DNA of 64,000 bases from Fimenecus sp051881435 (GTDB taxonomy: Bacteria; Bacillota; Clostridia; Oscillospirales; Acutalibacteraceae): contig JBJEPW010000009.1 in the NCBI GenBank assembly GCA_051881435.1, positions 93,990 through 157,989 on the forward strand, read 5' to 3'. Shown one piece after another: positions 31,481 to 41,070 of the stretch. The notes under the pieces are model-generated. The model did not search any database. It was not told the DNA's origin and saw only the letters and a list, made by a program, of their open reading frames with translations. Each line of letters opens with the position of its first letter. Position 1 is the stretch's first letter. The position numbers and the translations under genes were made by a program.

Positions 31481-33235
31481 ATGGGTTTTTTGAAGACAAG
31501 ATGGACTGACGGTGTTGACAAAAACAATCCGTTGCCTGAATATCCACGCCCTCAGCTTGAGAGAACGGAGTGGATGTCTTTAAACGGAATATATGAATAT
31601 GCAATTAAATCGGCAGGATGTGAATGGGCGGAGGAGTTTGACGGAGAAATTGTTGTTCCCTTTGCAGTTGAATCCATGCTTTCAGGCGTTCAGAAGCCGC
31701 TTATGCCCAATCAGAGATTATGGTATAAAAAGACTTTCACTATACCCGATGAAATGAAAAATAAGCATATAATCCTCAATTTTGCGGCTGTTGATTGGCA
31801 ATGCAAGGTTTTTGTTAACAAAGCCCTTGCAGGGACACATTCGGGCGGTTATTGCTCATTTTCCTTTGATATTACAAGCTTCTTGACAGACGGCGAAAAC
31901 GAACTCATTGTATGTGTTTATGACCCGACAGAAAAGGGCTGGCAGCAAAGAGGCAAGCAGGTGCTGAATACCCACGGCTTTTGGTACACAGCAACATCCG
32001 GTATATGGCAGAGCGTATGGATTGAGGCTGTGAATGAATGTCATATAACAAAACTCAGAATGATTCCCGATATTGACGAAAAACTTTTAAAAATTAAAAC
32101 TTTTGCTACTGATGAAAATTGCGAAGTAAAGGTTACCGTGTACGATAACGGCGAAAACATTTCCGAAAATACCATTTCTCTCGACGGTGAAATTAAGTTT
32201 GATAAAATCAAGCTTTGGTCGCCTGAGTCGCCGTTCCTGTATGATTTAAAGCTTGAACTTTTGAAGGACGGTAAAACGGTTGATACGGTAAAAAGCTATG
32301 TGGGTATGCGAAAATACTCAATAGAAAAGGATAAATACGGCGTACCCAGATTTTTCCTTAACAATGAGCCTTATTTTCAAAGGGGACTTCTTGACCAGGG
32401 CTATTGGTCGGACGGCGGCATGACGCCTCCCTGTGATGAAGCAATGATTTACGATATTCAGACAATGAAACGGTTAGGCTTCAATATGCTGAGAAAACAT
32501 ATTAAGGTTGAACTTGACCGTTGGTATTATCACTGCGACCGCTTGGGGATGCTTGTGTGGCAGGATATGGTAAGCGGCGGCGAATATATCGGCACTCTTG
32601 TTGCAGGCGTTCTGCCGTTGTTGCATATCAAGGTGAATGACAGTAATTACAAAACCTTTAAGCGCACTGAAAAGAAATGGCGAGATGATTATAAGCGTGA
32701 GCTTAATGAAATGCTCAATCAGTTGTTTAATCACACATCAATTTGCTGTTGGGTACCCTTTAATGAGGGTTGGGGGCAGTTTGACTCGGCAAAAATTGCA
32801 ACAAGTGTTAAAAATTTCGACCCCACACGCCTTGTTGACCACGCAAGCGGATGGTATGACCATGGCGCAGGGGACTTCAACAGTATGCATAAGTATGTTT
32901 TGCCGGTTCATATGCCTAAAACCGATAACAGAATTTTTGCTTTGACCGAATTCGGCGGTTACAGCAGAATTGTCAGCGACCATACTTGGGACGAGCGCAA
33001 AAGCTTCGGTTATATGATGTATAAGTATAAAGACAAATTGACCGCTGCATATAAAAAGCTTCACGAAAAGCAGATAATTCCCTTAATTGACAGGGGATTG
33101 AGCGTTACAATTTATACTCAGGTCAGCGATGTGGAAAACGAAGTTAACGGGATACTCACATACGACCGTGAGCATATAAAAATGGACGAAGAGGTTATTA
33201 TCGAAATTAACAAGAAGTTGGATTTTGTAAAATGA
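31481..33235 (+). CDS. Glycoside hydrolase family 2 (beta-galactosidase/glucuronidase-like)
   Basis: A 584-residue intracellular glycosidase (no signal peptide). The sugar-binding beta-sandwich occupies about residues 20-180 (PNQRLWYKKTFTIPDEM, DITSFLTDGENELIV), an Ig-like domain about 185-275, and a TIM barrel after that. The acid/base Glu is in CWVPFNEGWGQF (about 429) and the nucleophile Glu is likely in FALTEFGGYS (about 489). It is shorter than LacZ and lacks C-terminal extra domains. GGAGG precedes the ATG. Substrate specificity cannot be read. The adjacent WYL gene overlaps by four bases and may regulate it. Confidence 0.9.
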   Translation: MGFLKTRWTDGVDKNNPLPEYPRPQLERTEWMSLNGIYEYAIKSAGCEWAEEFDGEIVVPFAVESMLSGVQKPLMPNQRLWYKKTFTIPDEMKNKHIILNFAAVDWQCKVFVNKALAGTHSGGYCSFSFDITSFLTDGENELIVCVYDPTEKGWQQRGKQVLNTHGFWYTATSGIWQSVWIEAVNECHITKLRMIPDIDEKLLKIKTFATDENCEVKVTVYDNGENISENTISLDGEIKFDKIKLWSPESPFLYDLKLELLKDGKTVDTVKSYVGMRKYSIEKDKYGVPRFFLNNEPYFQRGLLDQGYWSDGGMTPPCDEAMIYDIQTMKRLGFNMLRKHIKVELDRWYYHCDRLGMLVWQDMVSGGEYIGTLVAGVLPLLHIKVNDSNYKTFKRTEKKWRDDYKRELNEMLNQLFNHTSICCWVPFNEGWGQFDSAKIATSVKNFDPTRLVDHASGWYDHGAGDFNSMHKYVLPVHMPKTDNRIFALTEFGGYSRIVSDHTWDERKSFGYMMYKYKDKLTAAYKKLHEKQIIPLIDRGLSVTIYTQVSDVENEVNGILTYDREHIKMDEEVIIEINKKLDFVK

Positions 33236-34239
33236 GTATGAAAAGTGCATCAAAACAAAAATTACGGTTACTGTATATTATAGATATTCTCAGTAAAAAA
33301 TCAGATGAGGAGCATCCGTTGTCAGCATTTGATATTATTGATTATCTCAACAATGATTACGGTATTGCCTGCGAAAGAAAAACGGTATATGATTCAATCG
33401 ACTGCCTTATTGAATACGGCTACGATATTATTAAATCCAAGTCGCCGAGAGGGTATTTTATGGCGTCAAACCGCTTTGAAATTCCCGAATTACGTTTAAT
33501 GATTGATGCAGTTCAGGCGGCGGATTTCATTTCCGCCAAAAAGACAAAAATGCTTTTGGAAAAGTTTTCGGCTTTTACAAGCGAATATAACTATAAGCGT
33601 ATTTTAAAACAGGTCTATATTGACAACCGTAACAAGTGCGCCAATGAGAATATCTTTTATATCATTGATGAACTCAACAATGCTGTTGTAAAAAAGCTTC
33701 AGGTTGAAGTGGTTTACCGCAGAAGAAAGGTATCTGACAGCGGCAAGGCTGTTTTTGAAGAAAAGAGTATGACTGTCAATCCTTATGCGCTCCTTTGGTC
33801 AAACGACCACTATTATCTCGTGGGAAATTACAGTAAATACGATAATCTTATTCATTTGCGTATTGACAGATTAAAAAGTGTAACCGTTACCGATGTGCCT
33901 GCACGGCATTTTTCCGAGGTTTCGCCTTACAGAACATCTTTTGATGTTGCCGATTATGCCAATAAGCATCTTTCAATGTTTTCCGGGGATATTAAGCCCG
34001 TGGAACTTATATGTAATAATGAAATCATTGAAGAATTTATAGACAAATTCGGTGAAAAATGTTATATGCGCCCTTATGATGAAAAAACTTTCCTTACAAA
34101 GGTCGATACAGCGGTGACCGACGGCCTTGTTTCTTGGATTATGCAGTACGGAAATAATGTAAAGGTAAAGGCACCGAAAGAACTTAAAAATATGATAATT
34201 GACAAAACTAATTCCATTTTGGACTTATATAATCAGTAA
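33232..34239 (+). CDS. WYL-domain transcriptional regulator
   Basis: A 335-residue regulator. The N-terminal winged helix (about residues 8-75) includes DIIDYLNNDYGIACERKTVY. The WYL domain (about 145-225) has NPYALLWSNDHYYLVGNYS and LIHLRIDRLKSV, and a C-terminal WCX-like region follows. WYL proteins sense ligands, often nucleotides or nucleic acids, and can regulate sugar or stress genes. Its start codon overlaps the GH2 stop (ATGA), so it is co-translated and may control that gene. Confidence 0.88.
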   Translation: MSMKSASKQKLRLLYIIDILSKKSDEEHPLSAFDIIDYLNNDYGIACERKTVYDSIDCLIEYGYDIIKSKSPRGYFMASNRFEIPELRLMIDAVQAADFISAKKTKMLLEKFSAFTSEYNYKRILKQVYIDNRNKCANENIFYIIDELNNAVVKKLQVEVVYRRRKVSDSGKAVFEEKSMTVNPYALLWSNDHYYLVGNYSKYDNLIHLRIDRLKSVTVTDVPARHFSEVSPYRTSFDVADYANKHLSMFSGDIKPVELICNNEIIEEFIDKFGEKCYMRPYDEKTFLTKVDTAVTDGLVSWIMQYGNNVKVKAPKELKNMIIDKTNSILDLYNQ

Positions 34240-34274
34240 AAATGATATTTTTTTAACAAATCTGTTCTTTACTC

Positions 34275-34303
34275 TTGAAAAATGCTTAACAGTAGTATAA
34301 AAT
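34275..34303 (+). promoter_or_regulatory. Promoter of pgk-tpiA-gpmI
   Basis: TTGAAA (34275-34280) and TAAAAT (34298-34303) are separated by 17 bases, about 45 bases before the pgk start. Confidence 0.6.
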
Positions 34304-34347
34304 ATATTACGGTAAATTTATAAAAACAATTGAAAGGATGTATTTCA

Positions 34348-35541
34348 ATGAGCAGTGCATTAAACAAAAAGACTGTTGAAGACCTTCAGGTTAAGGGTAA
34401 AAAAGTCCTTGTCCGTTGCGACTTCAATGTAAAAATGGAAAACGGGGTAATCACAAGCGATAAGAGAATTGTCGCTTCATTGCCCACAATCAAATATCTT
34501 ATTGATAACGGCGCAAAGGTTATTCTTTGCTCTCACCTTGGTCGTCCTAAGGGCGAAGTTAATCCCGAGTTTTCAATGAAGCCCGTTGCGGCAAGACTTT
34601 CCGAGCTTCTCGGTCAGGAAGTTAAAATGGCTGACGATGTTGTAGGTGAAAGCGCAAAGAAACTCGCCGCAGAGCTTAAAGACGGCGAAGTACTTTTGCT
34701 TGAAAATGTTCGTTTTGAGCCCGGTGAAACTAAAAATGATGTTGAGCTTTCCAAGAAGTTCGCCGCTCTTGCAGATTTGTATGTAAACGATGCGTTCGGT
34801 TCTGCACACAGAGCACATTCCTCAACAACAGGCGTTGCAGAATTCCTTCCTGCGGCTTGCGGTTATCTTATTCAGAAAGAAATTCAGTTTATCGGCGGCG
34901 CGCTTGAAAATCCGAAGAGACCCCTTGTTGCTATCCTCGGCGGTGCAAAAGTTTCCGATAAAATCGGCGTTATCACCAACTTGATTGATAAGTGCGATAC
35001 TTTAATTATCGGCGGCGGTATGGCCTATACATTTATGAAGGCTTTGGGCCACAGCATCGGTGATTCTCTTTTAGAAGCTGACAAAATAGAGCTTGCTTCC
35101 GAAATGATGAAAAAAGCAGAGGAAAAAGGCGTTAAGTTCTTAATTCCCGTTGACAATAAGGTCGGCAGAGAATATAAGGCAGATACAGAGGCAATGGTTG
35201 TTAACTCCGACGAAATCCCCGACGGTTGGATGGGACTTGACATCGGACCGAGAACACAGGAAATATTTGCAGACGCTGTTAAAGATGCAGGCACCGTTAT
35301 TTGGAACGGACCTATGGGCGTTTCCGAGTGGGAGAACTTTGCTTCCGGAACTGTTGCAGTTGCAACTGCTATTGCAAACAGCGGAGCAATTTCCATCATC
35401 GGCGGCGGCGACTCTGCGGCGGCTATTCAGAAGTTGGGCTTTGCCGATAAGATGTCTCACATCTCCACAGGCGGCGGCGCATCCCTTGAATACCTTGAGG
35501 GTAAAGAACTTCCCGGCATTGCAGCATTGAACGATAAATAA
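34348..35541 (+). CDS. pgk: Phosphoglycerate kinase
   Basis: A 397-residue two-domain kinase that makes ATP and 3-phosphoglycerate. VLVRCDFNVKMENG at the N-terminus, LCSHLGRPKGE, FGSAHRAHSSTTGVAEFLP and the C-terminal GGGDSAAAIQKLG and HISTGGGASLEYLEG are conserved. The ATG at 34348 has AAAGGATG upstream; an in-frame ATG at 34330 is the ribosome-site region. First gene of a triose-phosphate cluster. Confidence 0.97.
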   Translation: MSSALNKKTVEDLQVKGKKVLVRCDFNVKMENGVITSDKRIVASLPTIKYLIDNGAKVILCSHLGRPKGEVNPEFSMKPVAARLSELLGQEVKMADDVVGESAKKLAAELKDGEVLLLENVRFEPGETKNDVELSKKFAALADLYVNDAFGSAHRAHSSTTGVAEFLPAACGYLIQKEIQFIGGALENPKRPLVAILGGAKVSDKIGVITNLIDKCDTLIIGGGMAYTFMKALGHSIGDSLLEADKIELASEMMKKAEEKGVKFLIPVDNKVGREYKADTEAMVVNSDEIPDGWMGLDIGPRTQEIFADAVKDAGTVIWNGPMGVSEWENFASGTVAVATAIANSGAISIIGGGDSAAAIQKLGFADKMSHISTGGGASLEYLEGKELPGIAALNDK

Positions 35542-35553
35542 GATAAATAACGG

Positions 35554-35584
35554 TTACAGGTGGGTATTTGGTACTCACCTGTAA
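35554..35584 (+). promoter_or_regulatory. Intercistronic hairpin between pgk and tpiA
   Basis: TTACAGGTG and CACCTGTAA pair with further GTA/TAC pairing inside. No T run follows. It probably tunes the relative stability of the pgk and tpiA messages. Confidence 0.6.
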
Positions 35585-35608
35585 ACTTGTAAAGAGGAGT
35601 AAAATTTC

Positions 35609-36376
35609 ATGAAAAAAGAACTTCGAAAAGCAGTTATCGCAGGTAACTGGAAAATGAACAAAACCCCGTCCGAGGCAAAGGCCCTTATCGAAGAAATGAA
35701 GCATTTGGTTGCAGACGCAAAATGTGATGTTGTACTTTGTGTTCCGTTTATTGACATTCCTGCTGCTGTTGAGGCCGCAAAAGGCTCAAACATCAAAATC
35801 GGTGCAGAAAATGTTCATTTCAAAGCATCAGGCGCATATACAGGTGAAGTTTCCGCCGATATGCTCAAAGAAGCAGGCGTTGAATATGTAGTTATCGGTC
35901 ACAGCGAAAGAAGAACATATTTCGGTGAGACTGACCAAACCGTAAACCTTCGTTCTCTTGCCGCTCTCAATGCAGGCTTGAAAGCGATTATCTGCGTTGG
36001 TGAAACTTTGGAGCAGAGAGAACTCGGCTACACCGAAACACTCCTGAAATTCCAGACAAAAATGGCGCTTACCAATGTAACAAAAGAACAACTTAAAAAT
36101 GTTATCATTGCTTACGAACCTGTTTGGGCAATCGGCACAGGCGTTACTGCAACCGCAGAGCAGGCAGACGAGGGCAACGGCTTTGTCCGTGCCGCGATCG
36201 CAGAAGCTTACGGCGCTGATGTTGCAGAAACTGTTACCGTACAGTACGGCGGTTCTATGAACGCAGGCAATGCGGACGAATTGGTTGCAAAAGTAAATGT
36301 GGACGGCGGTCTTATCGGCGGCGCTTCTTTAAAAGCTCCTGATTTCGCAAAGATTGTTGCGGCTGCCTCTAAATAA
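35609..36376 (+). CDS. tpiA: Triosephosphate isomerase
   Basis: A 255-residue TIM barrel that interconverts dihydroxyacetone phosphate and glyceraldehyde-3-phosphate. The catalytic residues are the Lys in AGNWKMNKT, the His in VIGHSERRTYFGE and the Glu in IAYEPVWAIGTG, with the phosphate loop QYGGSMNAGNA. GAGGAG lies upstream of the ATG. It also processes the glyceraldehyde phosphate produced by DeoC. Confidence 0.97.
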   Translation: MKKELRKAVIAGNWKMNKTPSEAKALIEEMKHLVADAKCDVVLCVPFIDIPAAVEAAKGSNIKIGAENVHFKASGAYTGEVSADMLKEAGVEYVVIGHSERRTYFGETDQTVNLRSLAALNAGLKAIICVGETLEQRELGYTETLLKFQTKMALTNVTKEQLKNVIIAYEPVWAIGTGVTATAEQADEGNGFVRAAIAEAYGADVAETVTVQYGGSMNAGNADELVAKVNVDGGLIGGASLKAPDFAKIVAAASK

Positions 36377-36397
36377 TTTTATTTCAAGGTGACATTG

Positions 36398-37933
36398 ATG
36401 AAAAAACCTGTTGTTTTATGCATTATGGACGGCTTCGGTTATAATCCGTCCGATTACGGCAACGCCATTGTTGCCGCAAACACACCCCGTCTTGACGAGA
36501 TTTTCAAGAACAATCCCATGACATATATCGGCGCGTCGGGTATGGATGTTGGTCTTCCCGACGGCCAGATGGGTAACTCCGAGGTTGGGCATACCAATAT
36601 CGGTGCAGGCCGTGTTGTGTATCAGGAACTCACAAGAATTACAAAGTCCATTCAGGACGGTGACTTCTTCCAAAACGAATCATTCTTAAAGGCAGTTGAA
36701 AATTGCAAAGAGAATGACTCTGCACTTCACCTTATCGGGCTTTTGTCCGACGGCGGCGTTCACAGCCACAATACGCATTTGTATGCGCTTTTGGAACTTG
36801 CAAAGAAAAACGGTCTTGAAAAAGTATATGTTCACGCCCTTTTGGACGGCAGAGATGTGCCGCCGTCATCAGGTGTTGAATACATCGAGCAGTTAGAGAA
36901 AAAAATGTCCGAAATCGGCGTAGGTAAGATTGCTACGGTGATGGGCAGATTTTATGCTATGGACCGTGACAATATGTGGGACAGAGTCGGTATGGCATAT
37001 AATGCAATGGTCAACCGTGAGGGAATCCCCACCGACAGTGCGTTAGATGCTGTGAAAAAGTCCTATGAAACCATTGACGAAGACGGCAAAAACCTGACCG
37101 ATGAATTTGTGATGCCCACCGTCGTTTCCGGCGGCGCACCCATTGCGGTGAATGATTCCGTTATCTTCTTTAATTTCCGCCCCGACCGTGCGCGTGAGAT
37201 TACAAGAACCTTTGTTGACCCGGATTTCAATGGCTTTGAAAGAAAAGCTTTCTTCCCGCTTTACTATGTCTGCATGACGCAGTATGATGCGGAAATGCCC
37301 AATGTGGAGATTGCTTTCAAGCCGGAAGCACTCACAAACACCATGGGTGAATACCTTTCAAAACTCGGCAAAACACAGCTTCGTATTGCCGAAACACAGA
37401 AATATGCCCATGTGACATTCTTCTATAATGGCGGCGAAGAAAAGACTTATCCGGGTGAGGATAGAATCCTTATTGACTCCCCGAAGATTTCCACCTTTGA
37501 CTTAAAGCCTGAAATGAGCGCATACGAGGTTTGCGATGCGGCTTGTGAGCAGATTTTAAGCGGTAAATACGATGTTGTAATTCTCAACTATGCAAACTGT
37601 GATATGGTTGGGCATACAGGCATTTTTGACGCGGCTGTCAAAGCGGTTGAGGCTGTTGATACCTGCGTAGGCAAGCTTACTGATGCAGTTATGCAGATGG
37701 ACGGCGTAATTTTGATTACCGCCGACCACGGTAATGCCGATAAGATGTATGAGGACGACGGTTCTCCCTTTACGGCGCACACCACAAATCCCGTTCCGTT
37801 GGTTGTTGTCGGCAAAGACTGCAAATTAAAGCAACAGGGCGGCAGACTGTGTGACCTTTCACCCACAATGCTTGATATTATGGGCTTGGAACAGCCGAAA
37901 GAAATGACAGGCGTTTCCTTAATAGAAAAATAA
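36398..37933 (+). CDS. gpmI: Cofactor-independent phosphoglycerate mutase
   Basis: A 511-residue di-manganese enzyme converting 3- to 2-phosphoglycerate. VLCIMDGFGYN gives the first metal Asp and GQMGNSEVGHTNIGAGR the phosphorylated Ser; VHALLDGRDVPPSS, FNFRPDRAREI and ITADHGNADKM complete the active site. ATG 36398 follows AAGGTGAC. Its 3' end overlaps the convergent spmB gene by 15 bases, and no terminator separates them. In spore formers this enzyme is pH- and manganese-sensitive, controlling 3-PGA storage in spores. Confidence 0.96.
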   Translation: MKKPVVLCIMDGFGYNPSDYGNAIVAANTPRLDEIFKNNPMTYIGASGMDVGLPDGQMGNSEVGHTNIGAGRVVYQELTRITKSIQDGDFFQNESFLKAVENCKENDSALHLIGLLSDGGVHSHNTHLYALLELAKKNGLEKVYVHALLDGRDVPPSSGVEYIEQLEKKMSEIGVGKIATVMGRFYAMDRDNMWDRVGMAYNAMVNREGIPTDSALDAVKKSYETIDEDGKNLTDEFVMPTVVSGGAPIAVNDSVIFFNFRPDRAREITRTFVDPDFNGFERKAFFPLYYVCMTQYDAEMPNVEIAFKPEALTNTMGEYLSKLGKTQLRIAETQKYAHVTFFYNGGEEKTYPGEDRILIDSPKISTFDLKPEMSAYEVCDAACEQILSGKYDVVILNYANCDMVGHTGIFDAAVKAVEAVDTCVGKLTDAVMQMDGVILITADHGNADKMYEDDGSPFTAHTTNPVPLVVVGKDCKLKQQGGRLCDLSPTMLDIMGLEQPKEMTGVSLIEK

Positions 37934-38440
37934 ACGAACCGTAATACCGGCTAAAATAAAGCTTGTAAAATCGGCACACAGTGAACAAATTGCTGTGTGC
38001 CGTATTTTTTTTACGCCCACTGCGCCGTAATAGACAGCTATCGCATAAAAAGTAGTTTCCGTTGAACCCATCATAACTGATGCAACTCTGCCGACATACG
38101 AATCGGGCCCGTATTCCGACAATATTGTTTCGTAAACACTTAATGAGCCTCCGCCCGAAATCGGCGACAAAATACAGAGAGGAAGTACCTCATCGGGTAT
38201 ATTCAAAAGCTTAGCGACAGGAGAGAGCACAAACGTTAAAATTTTGATACCGCCTGATGTTTTCAGCATTTCAACTGCCAAAAACAGTGCAGTTAAAGAG
38301 GGAAGTATTGAGAGAAATACATCAAATCCTTTCTTTGCGCCCTCTGTAAATGTATTGAATACATCAATTTTTTTGAAAATACCAAATAAAATCACCGCAC
38401 AAACAAACAGCGGAAGGATATAGTTGGAGACTTTAATCAT
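37919..38440 (-). CDS. spmB: Spore maturation protein B
   Basis: A 173-residue polytopic membrane protein of the nucleoside-recognition/Gate family. FLSILPSLTALFLAVEMLK and the conserved SPISGGGSLSVYETI and MMGSTETTFYAIAVYYGAVG identify SpmB. With SpmA it is needed for full dehydration of the spore core in Bacillus. The ATG at 38440 lies inside the end of spmA (8-base overlap) with AAAGGGT upstream. Confidence 0.93.
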   Translation of the reverse strand: MIKVSNYILPLFVCAVILFGIFKKIDVFNTFTEGAKKGFDVFLSILPSLTALFLAVEMLKTSGGIKILTFVLSPVAKLLNIPDEVLPLCILSPISGGGSLSVYETILSEYGPDSYVGRVASVMMGSTETTFYAIAVYYGAVGVKKIRHTAICSLCADFTSFILAGITVRLFFY

Positions 38441-39017
38441 TTTTAAATACCCTTTCAAAAATTTTGGCTGTCACTATGCCGACAGTTAATGCTGTTACAG
38501 ATGTAAAAACAGAGGGTAAAATAATTTCAAGGGGATTTTCGGAGTTGTGATTTGCTCTGAGCCCTGCAACCGTTGTAGGTATAATCCGTAATGCAGCAGA
38601 GTTCATTACAACAAATAACACCATATTGTTATCAGGTATGGTCTTTTGTTTATTATTATTCGCAAGTCTTTTCATTGCTTCAATTCCAAGGGGAGTCGCA
38701 GCATTTGATAATCCCAGCAGATTTGATGATATATTAAGACTGATTGGTAAAAGCGCCTCGTCATCACGCTTAATGCCCTTGAAAATCCTGCATAAAACAG
38801 GGGAGAGTAACTTTGCAAATGCTTTTGAAAGTCCCGATTTTTCCGCAACATTCATAATTCCGTTCCATAGGCAAAAAGTTCCCAAAAGGCTTATGCATAA
38901 ATTTACCGCAGTATTACCGCTGTTGATTATTCCCGTAGAAAGCTCTCCGATATTTCCGTAATATATCGCCGATATGAGAGAAAAAACTATTAAAAAAGTC
39001 CATATGTAATTCATCAT
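38433..39017 (-). CDS. spmA: Spore maturation protein A
   Basis: A 194-residue polytopic membrane protein. The Gate-domain segments SLLGTFCLWNGIMNVAEKSG and ISSNLLGLSNAATPLGIEAM, and MVLFVVMNSAALRIIPTTV, match SpmA. Start at ATG 39017 (39014 possible) behind GGTGAT. Divergent from uvrB with about 100 bases between. A sporulation sigma promoter is expected but I could not assign one. Confidence 0.93.
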   Translation of the reverse strand: MMNYIWTFLIVFSLISAIYYGNIGELSTGIINSGNTAVNLCISLLGTFCLWNGIMNVAEKSGLSKAFAKLLSPVLCRIFKGIKRDDEALLPISLNISSNLLGLSNAATPLGIEAMKRLANNNKQKTIPDNNMVLFVVMNSAALRIIPTTVAGLRANHNSENPLEIILPSVFTSVTALTVGIVTAKIFERVFKND

Positions 39018-39060
39018 AAAAATCACCGATAAATTTTATGAAATTATGGTTAGAATAATG

Positions 39061-39089
39061 TTGATTTTATTAAATCTTTGTTGTATAAT
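39061..39089 (+). promoter_or_regulatory. Promoter of the uvrB operon
   Basis: TTGATT (39061-39066) and TATAAT (39084-39089) are separated by 17 bases. The expected start site falls on the LexA box. Confidence 0.75.
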
Positions 39090-39093
39090 AAAG

Positions 39094-39107
39094 CGAACAA
39101 ATGTACG
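39094..39107. promoter_or_regulatory. LexA (DinR) box
   Basis: CGAACAAATGTACG matches the Bacillus-type SOS operator CGAACATATGTTCG at 12 of 14 positions and keeps the CGAAC half-site. It lies just downstream of the -10 box and ends 10 bases before the uvrB start, where bound LexA would block initiation. Confidence 0.8.
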
Positions 39108-39117
39108 AGGTGGATAT

Positions 39118-41064
39118 ATGTTTAAACTGGTGAGCAATTATCAGCCCACGGGCGACCAGCCGCAGGCCATAGAAAAGCTTGTAAAGGGTATTGAAAACGG
39201 ATATAAAGAGCAAACACTTCTGGGCGTTACAGGCTCCGGAAAAACCTTTACCATGGCTAATATTATTGCAAAGCTTAACCGACCCACGCTCGTACTTGCC
39301 CATAATAAAACTCTTGCAGGTCAGCTCTGTGCCGAGTTTAAGGAGTTTTTTCCGGAAAATGCTGTTGAGTATTTTGTTTCCTATTATGACTACTATCAGC
39401 CCGAAGCATACATTGCCACTACTGATACTTACATTGAAAAGGACTCTGCAATAAACGATGAAATTGATAAACTTCGCCATTCTGCAACCTCTGCTTTGTC
39501 CGAGAGGCGCGATGTCATAATAGTTGCAAGTGTTTCTTGCATTTATTCTCTCGGCGACCCTATTGACTATAAAAGTATGGTTATTTCTTTGCGTACAGGT
39601 ATGGAAAAGAGCCGTGATGAGCTCATAGAAAAGCTTGTCACAATCCAGTATGAGCGAAACGATATTAACTTTATAAGAAACAAATTCAGAGTCAGGGGAG
39701 ATATTGTTGAAATTTTCCCTGCCTATTCAAATGATACGGCAATAAGAGTTGAATTTTTTGGTGACGAGGTGGACCGTATCAGCGAAATAAACCCGTTGAC
39801 AGGTGCTGTTAAAAATACAGTATCTCACATCGCCATTTATCCTGCTTCTCACTATGTTGTGTCTCCTGAAAAAATGGAAAGTGCACTTGAACAAATATAT
39901 GCCGAAATGGAAAAGCAGGTTGCTTCGTTTGAAAAGGCGGGCAAGCTTATTGAGGCGCAAAGAATCCGACAACGCACGGAATATGATATGGAAATGTTAC
40001 GGGAAACAGGCTTTTGTAAGGGCGTTGAAAACTACTCTGCGATTATGTCCGGCAGGAAACCCGGCGAACCGCCTTTTACACTCCTTGACTATTTTCCCGA
40101 TGATTATTTGCTTTTTGTTGATGAGTCACATGTTACATTGCCGCAGGTAAGGGGAATGTACGGCGGTGACCGTTCAAGAAAGGATAGCCTCGTTAATTTT
40201 GGCTTCCGTCTGCCCTCCGCATATGATAACAGACCGTTGACATTTGATGAATTTTACGGTAAAACAGGTCAAAAAATATTTGTGAGCGCTACTCCGGGAC
40301 CCTTTGAAAAAGAAAAAAGCGTGCAGATTGCCGAACAGGTTATCCGCCCCACAGGACTTCTCGACCCCGAAATTTCAGTGAGAGGCACAGAGGGACAAAT
40401 TGACGATTTAATATCTGAAATCAATATAAGAATTGAGAAAAAAGAGCGTGTACTTGTTACAACGCTTACCAAAAAGATGGCGGAAAATCTTACCGAGTTC
40501 CTTTCACAGCATGGTATCAAAGTCAGATATATGCATTATGATATTGATACGATTGAGCGAATGGAGCTTATTCGTGATTTGCGGCTGGGTGAATTCGATG
40601 TTTTAGTGGGCATTAACCTTTTGCGTGAAGGGCTTGATATTCCCGAAGTGTCGCTGATAGCCATACTTGATGCCGATAAGGAGGGCTTTTTGCGTTCCGA
40701 AACCTCACTTGTGCAGATTATCGGCAGAGCGGCGAGAAACGCCAACGGCCAGGTTATTATGTATGCCGATAATGTTACGGATTCGATGGAAAAGGCTATA
40801 AGTGAAACATACCGCCGCCGTGAAAAGCAAATTGCGTATAACGAAGAGCACGGAATCGTTCCGCAAACCATTGTTAAAGATGTTCGTGATGTTTTGGAAA
40901 TTTCAAGTCATGATAAATCCTCAAAACGGAGAATGAGCAGAGAAGAAAAACAAAAGCTTATTATCCGCTTAACCGAGGAGATGAAGGCTGCCGCTAAAAT
41001 ACTTGAATTTGAGCATGCAGCTTATTTGCGTGACAAAATTGAAAAATTAAAATCGGAGAAATAA
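39118..41064 (+). CDS. uvrB: Excinuclease ABC subunit B
   Basis: A 648-residue helicase-like damage-verification subunit. Walker A is GVTGSGKTFTMANI, with the beta-hairpin region YYDYYQPEAYIATTDTYIEK, DEXX-like LLFVDESHVTLPQ, motif VI QIIGRAARNANGQV, and a C-terminal UVR motif (LEFEHAAYLRDKIEKL) for UvrC. ATG 39118 follows GAGGTGG; upstream in-frame codons would cross the promoter. First gene of an SOS operon with a MATE gene and uvrA. Confidence 0.97.
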   Translation: MFKLVSNYQPTGDQPQAIEKLVKGIENGYKEQTLLGVTGSGKTFTMANIIAKLNRPTLVLAHNKTLAGQLCAEFKEFFPENAVEYFVSYYDYYQPEAYIATTDTYIEKDSAINDEIDKLRHSATSALSERRDVIIVASVSCIYSLGDPIDYKSMVISLRTGMEKSRDELIEKLVTIQYERNDINFIRNKFRVRGDIVEIFPAYSNDTAIRVEFFGDEVDRISEINPLTGAVKNTVSHIAIYPASHYVVSPEKMESALEQIYAEMEKQVASFEKAGKLIEAQRIRQRTEYDMEMLRETGFCKGVENYSAIMSGRKPGEPPFTLLDYFPDDYLLFVDESHVTLPQVRGMYGGDRSRKDSLVNFGFRLPSAYDNRPLTFDEFYGKTGQKIFVSATPGPFEKEKSVQIAEQVIRPTGLLDPEISVRGTEGQIDDLISEINIRIEKKERVLVTTLTKKMAENLTEFLSQHGIKVRYMHYDIDTIERMELIRDLRLGEFDVLVGINLLREGLDIPEVSLIAILDADKEGFLRSETSLVQIIGRAARNANGQVIMYADNVTDSMEKAISETYRRREKQIAYNEEHGIVPQTIVKDVRDVLEISSHDKSSKRRMSREEKQKLIIRLTEEMKAAAKILEFEHAAYLRDKIEKLKSEK

Positions 41065-41070
41065 ATAATA

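Noticed and set aside
31481..33235. GH2 gene as a classical lacZ
   Set aside because: The protein is about 584 residues and lacks the C-terminal domains of LacZ; only the family assignment is safe.
35150..35530. 126-codon second-frame ORF inside pgk
   Set aside because: pgk is intact in the other frame; this is a shadow ORF.
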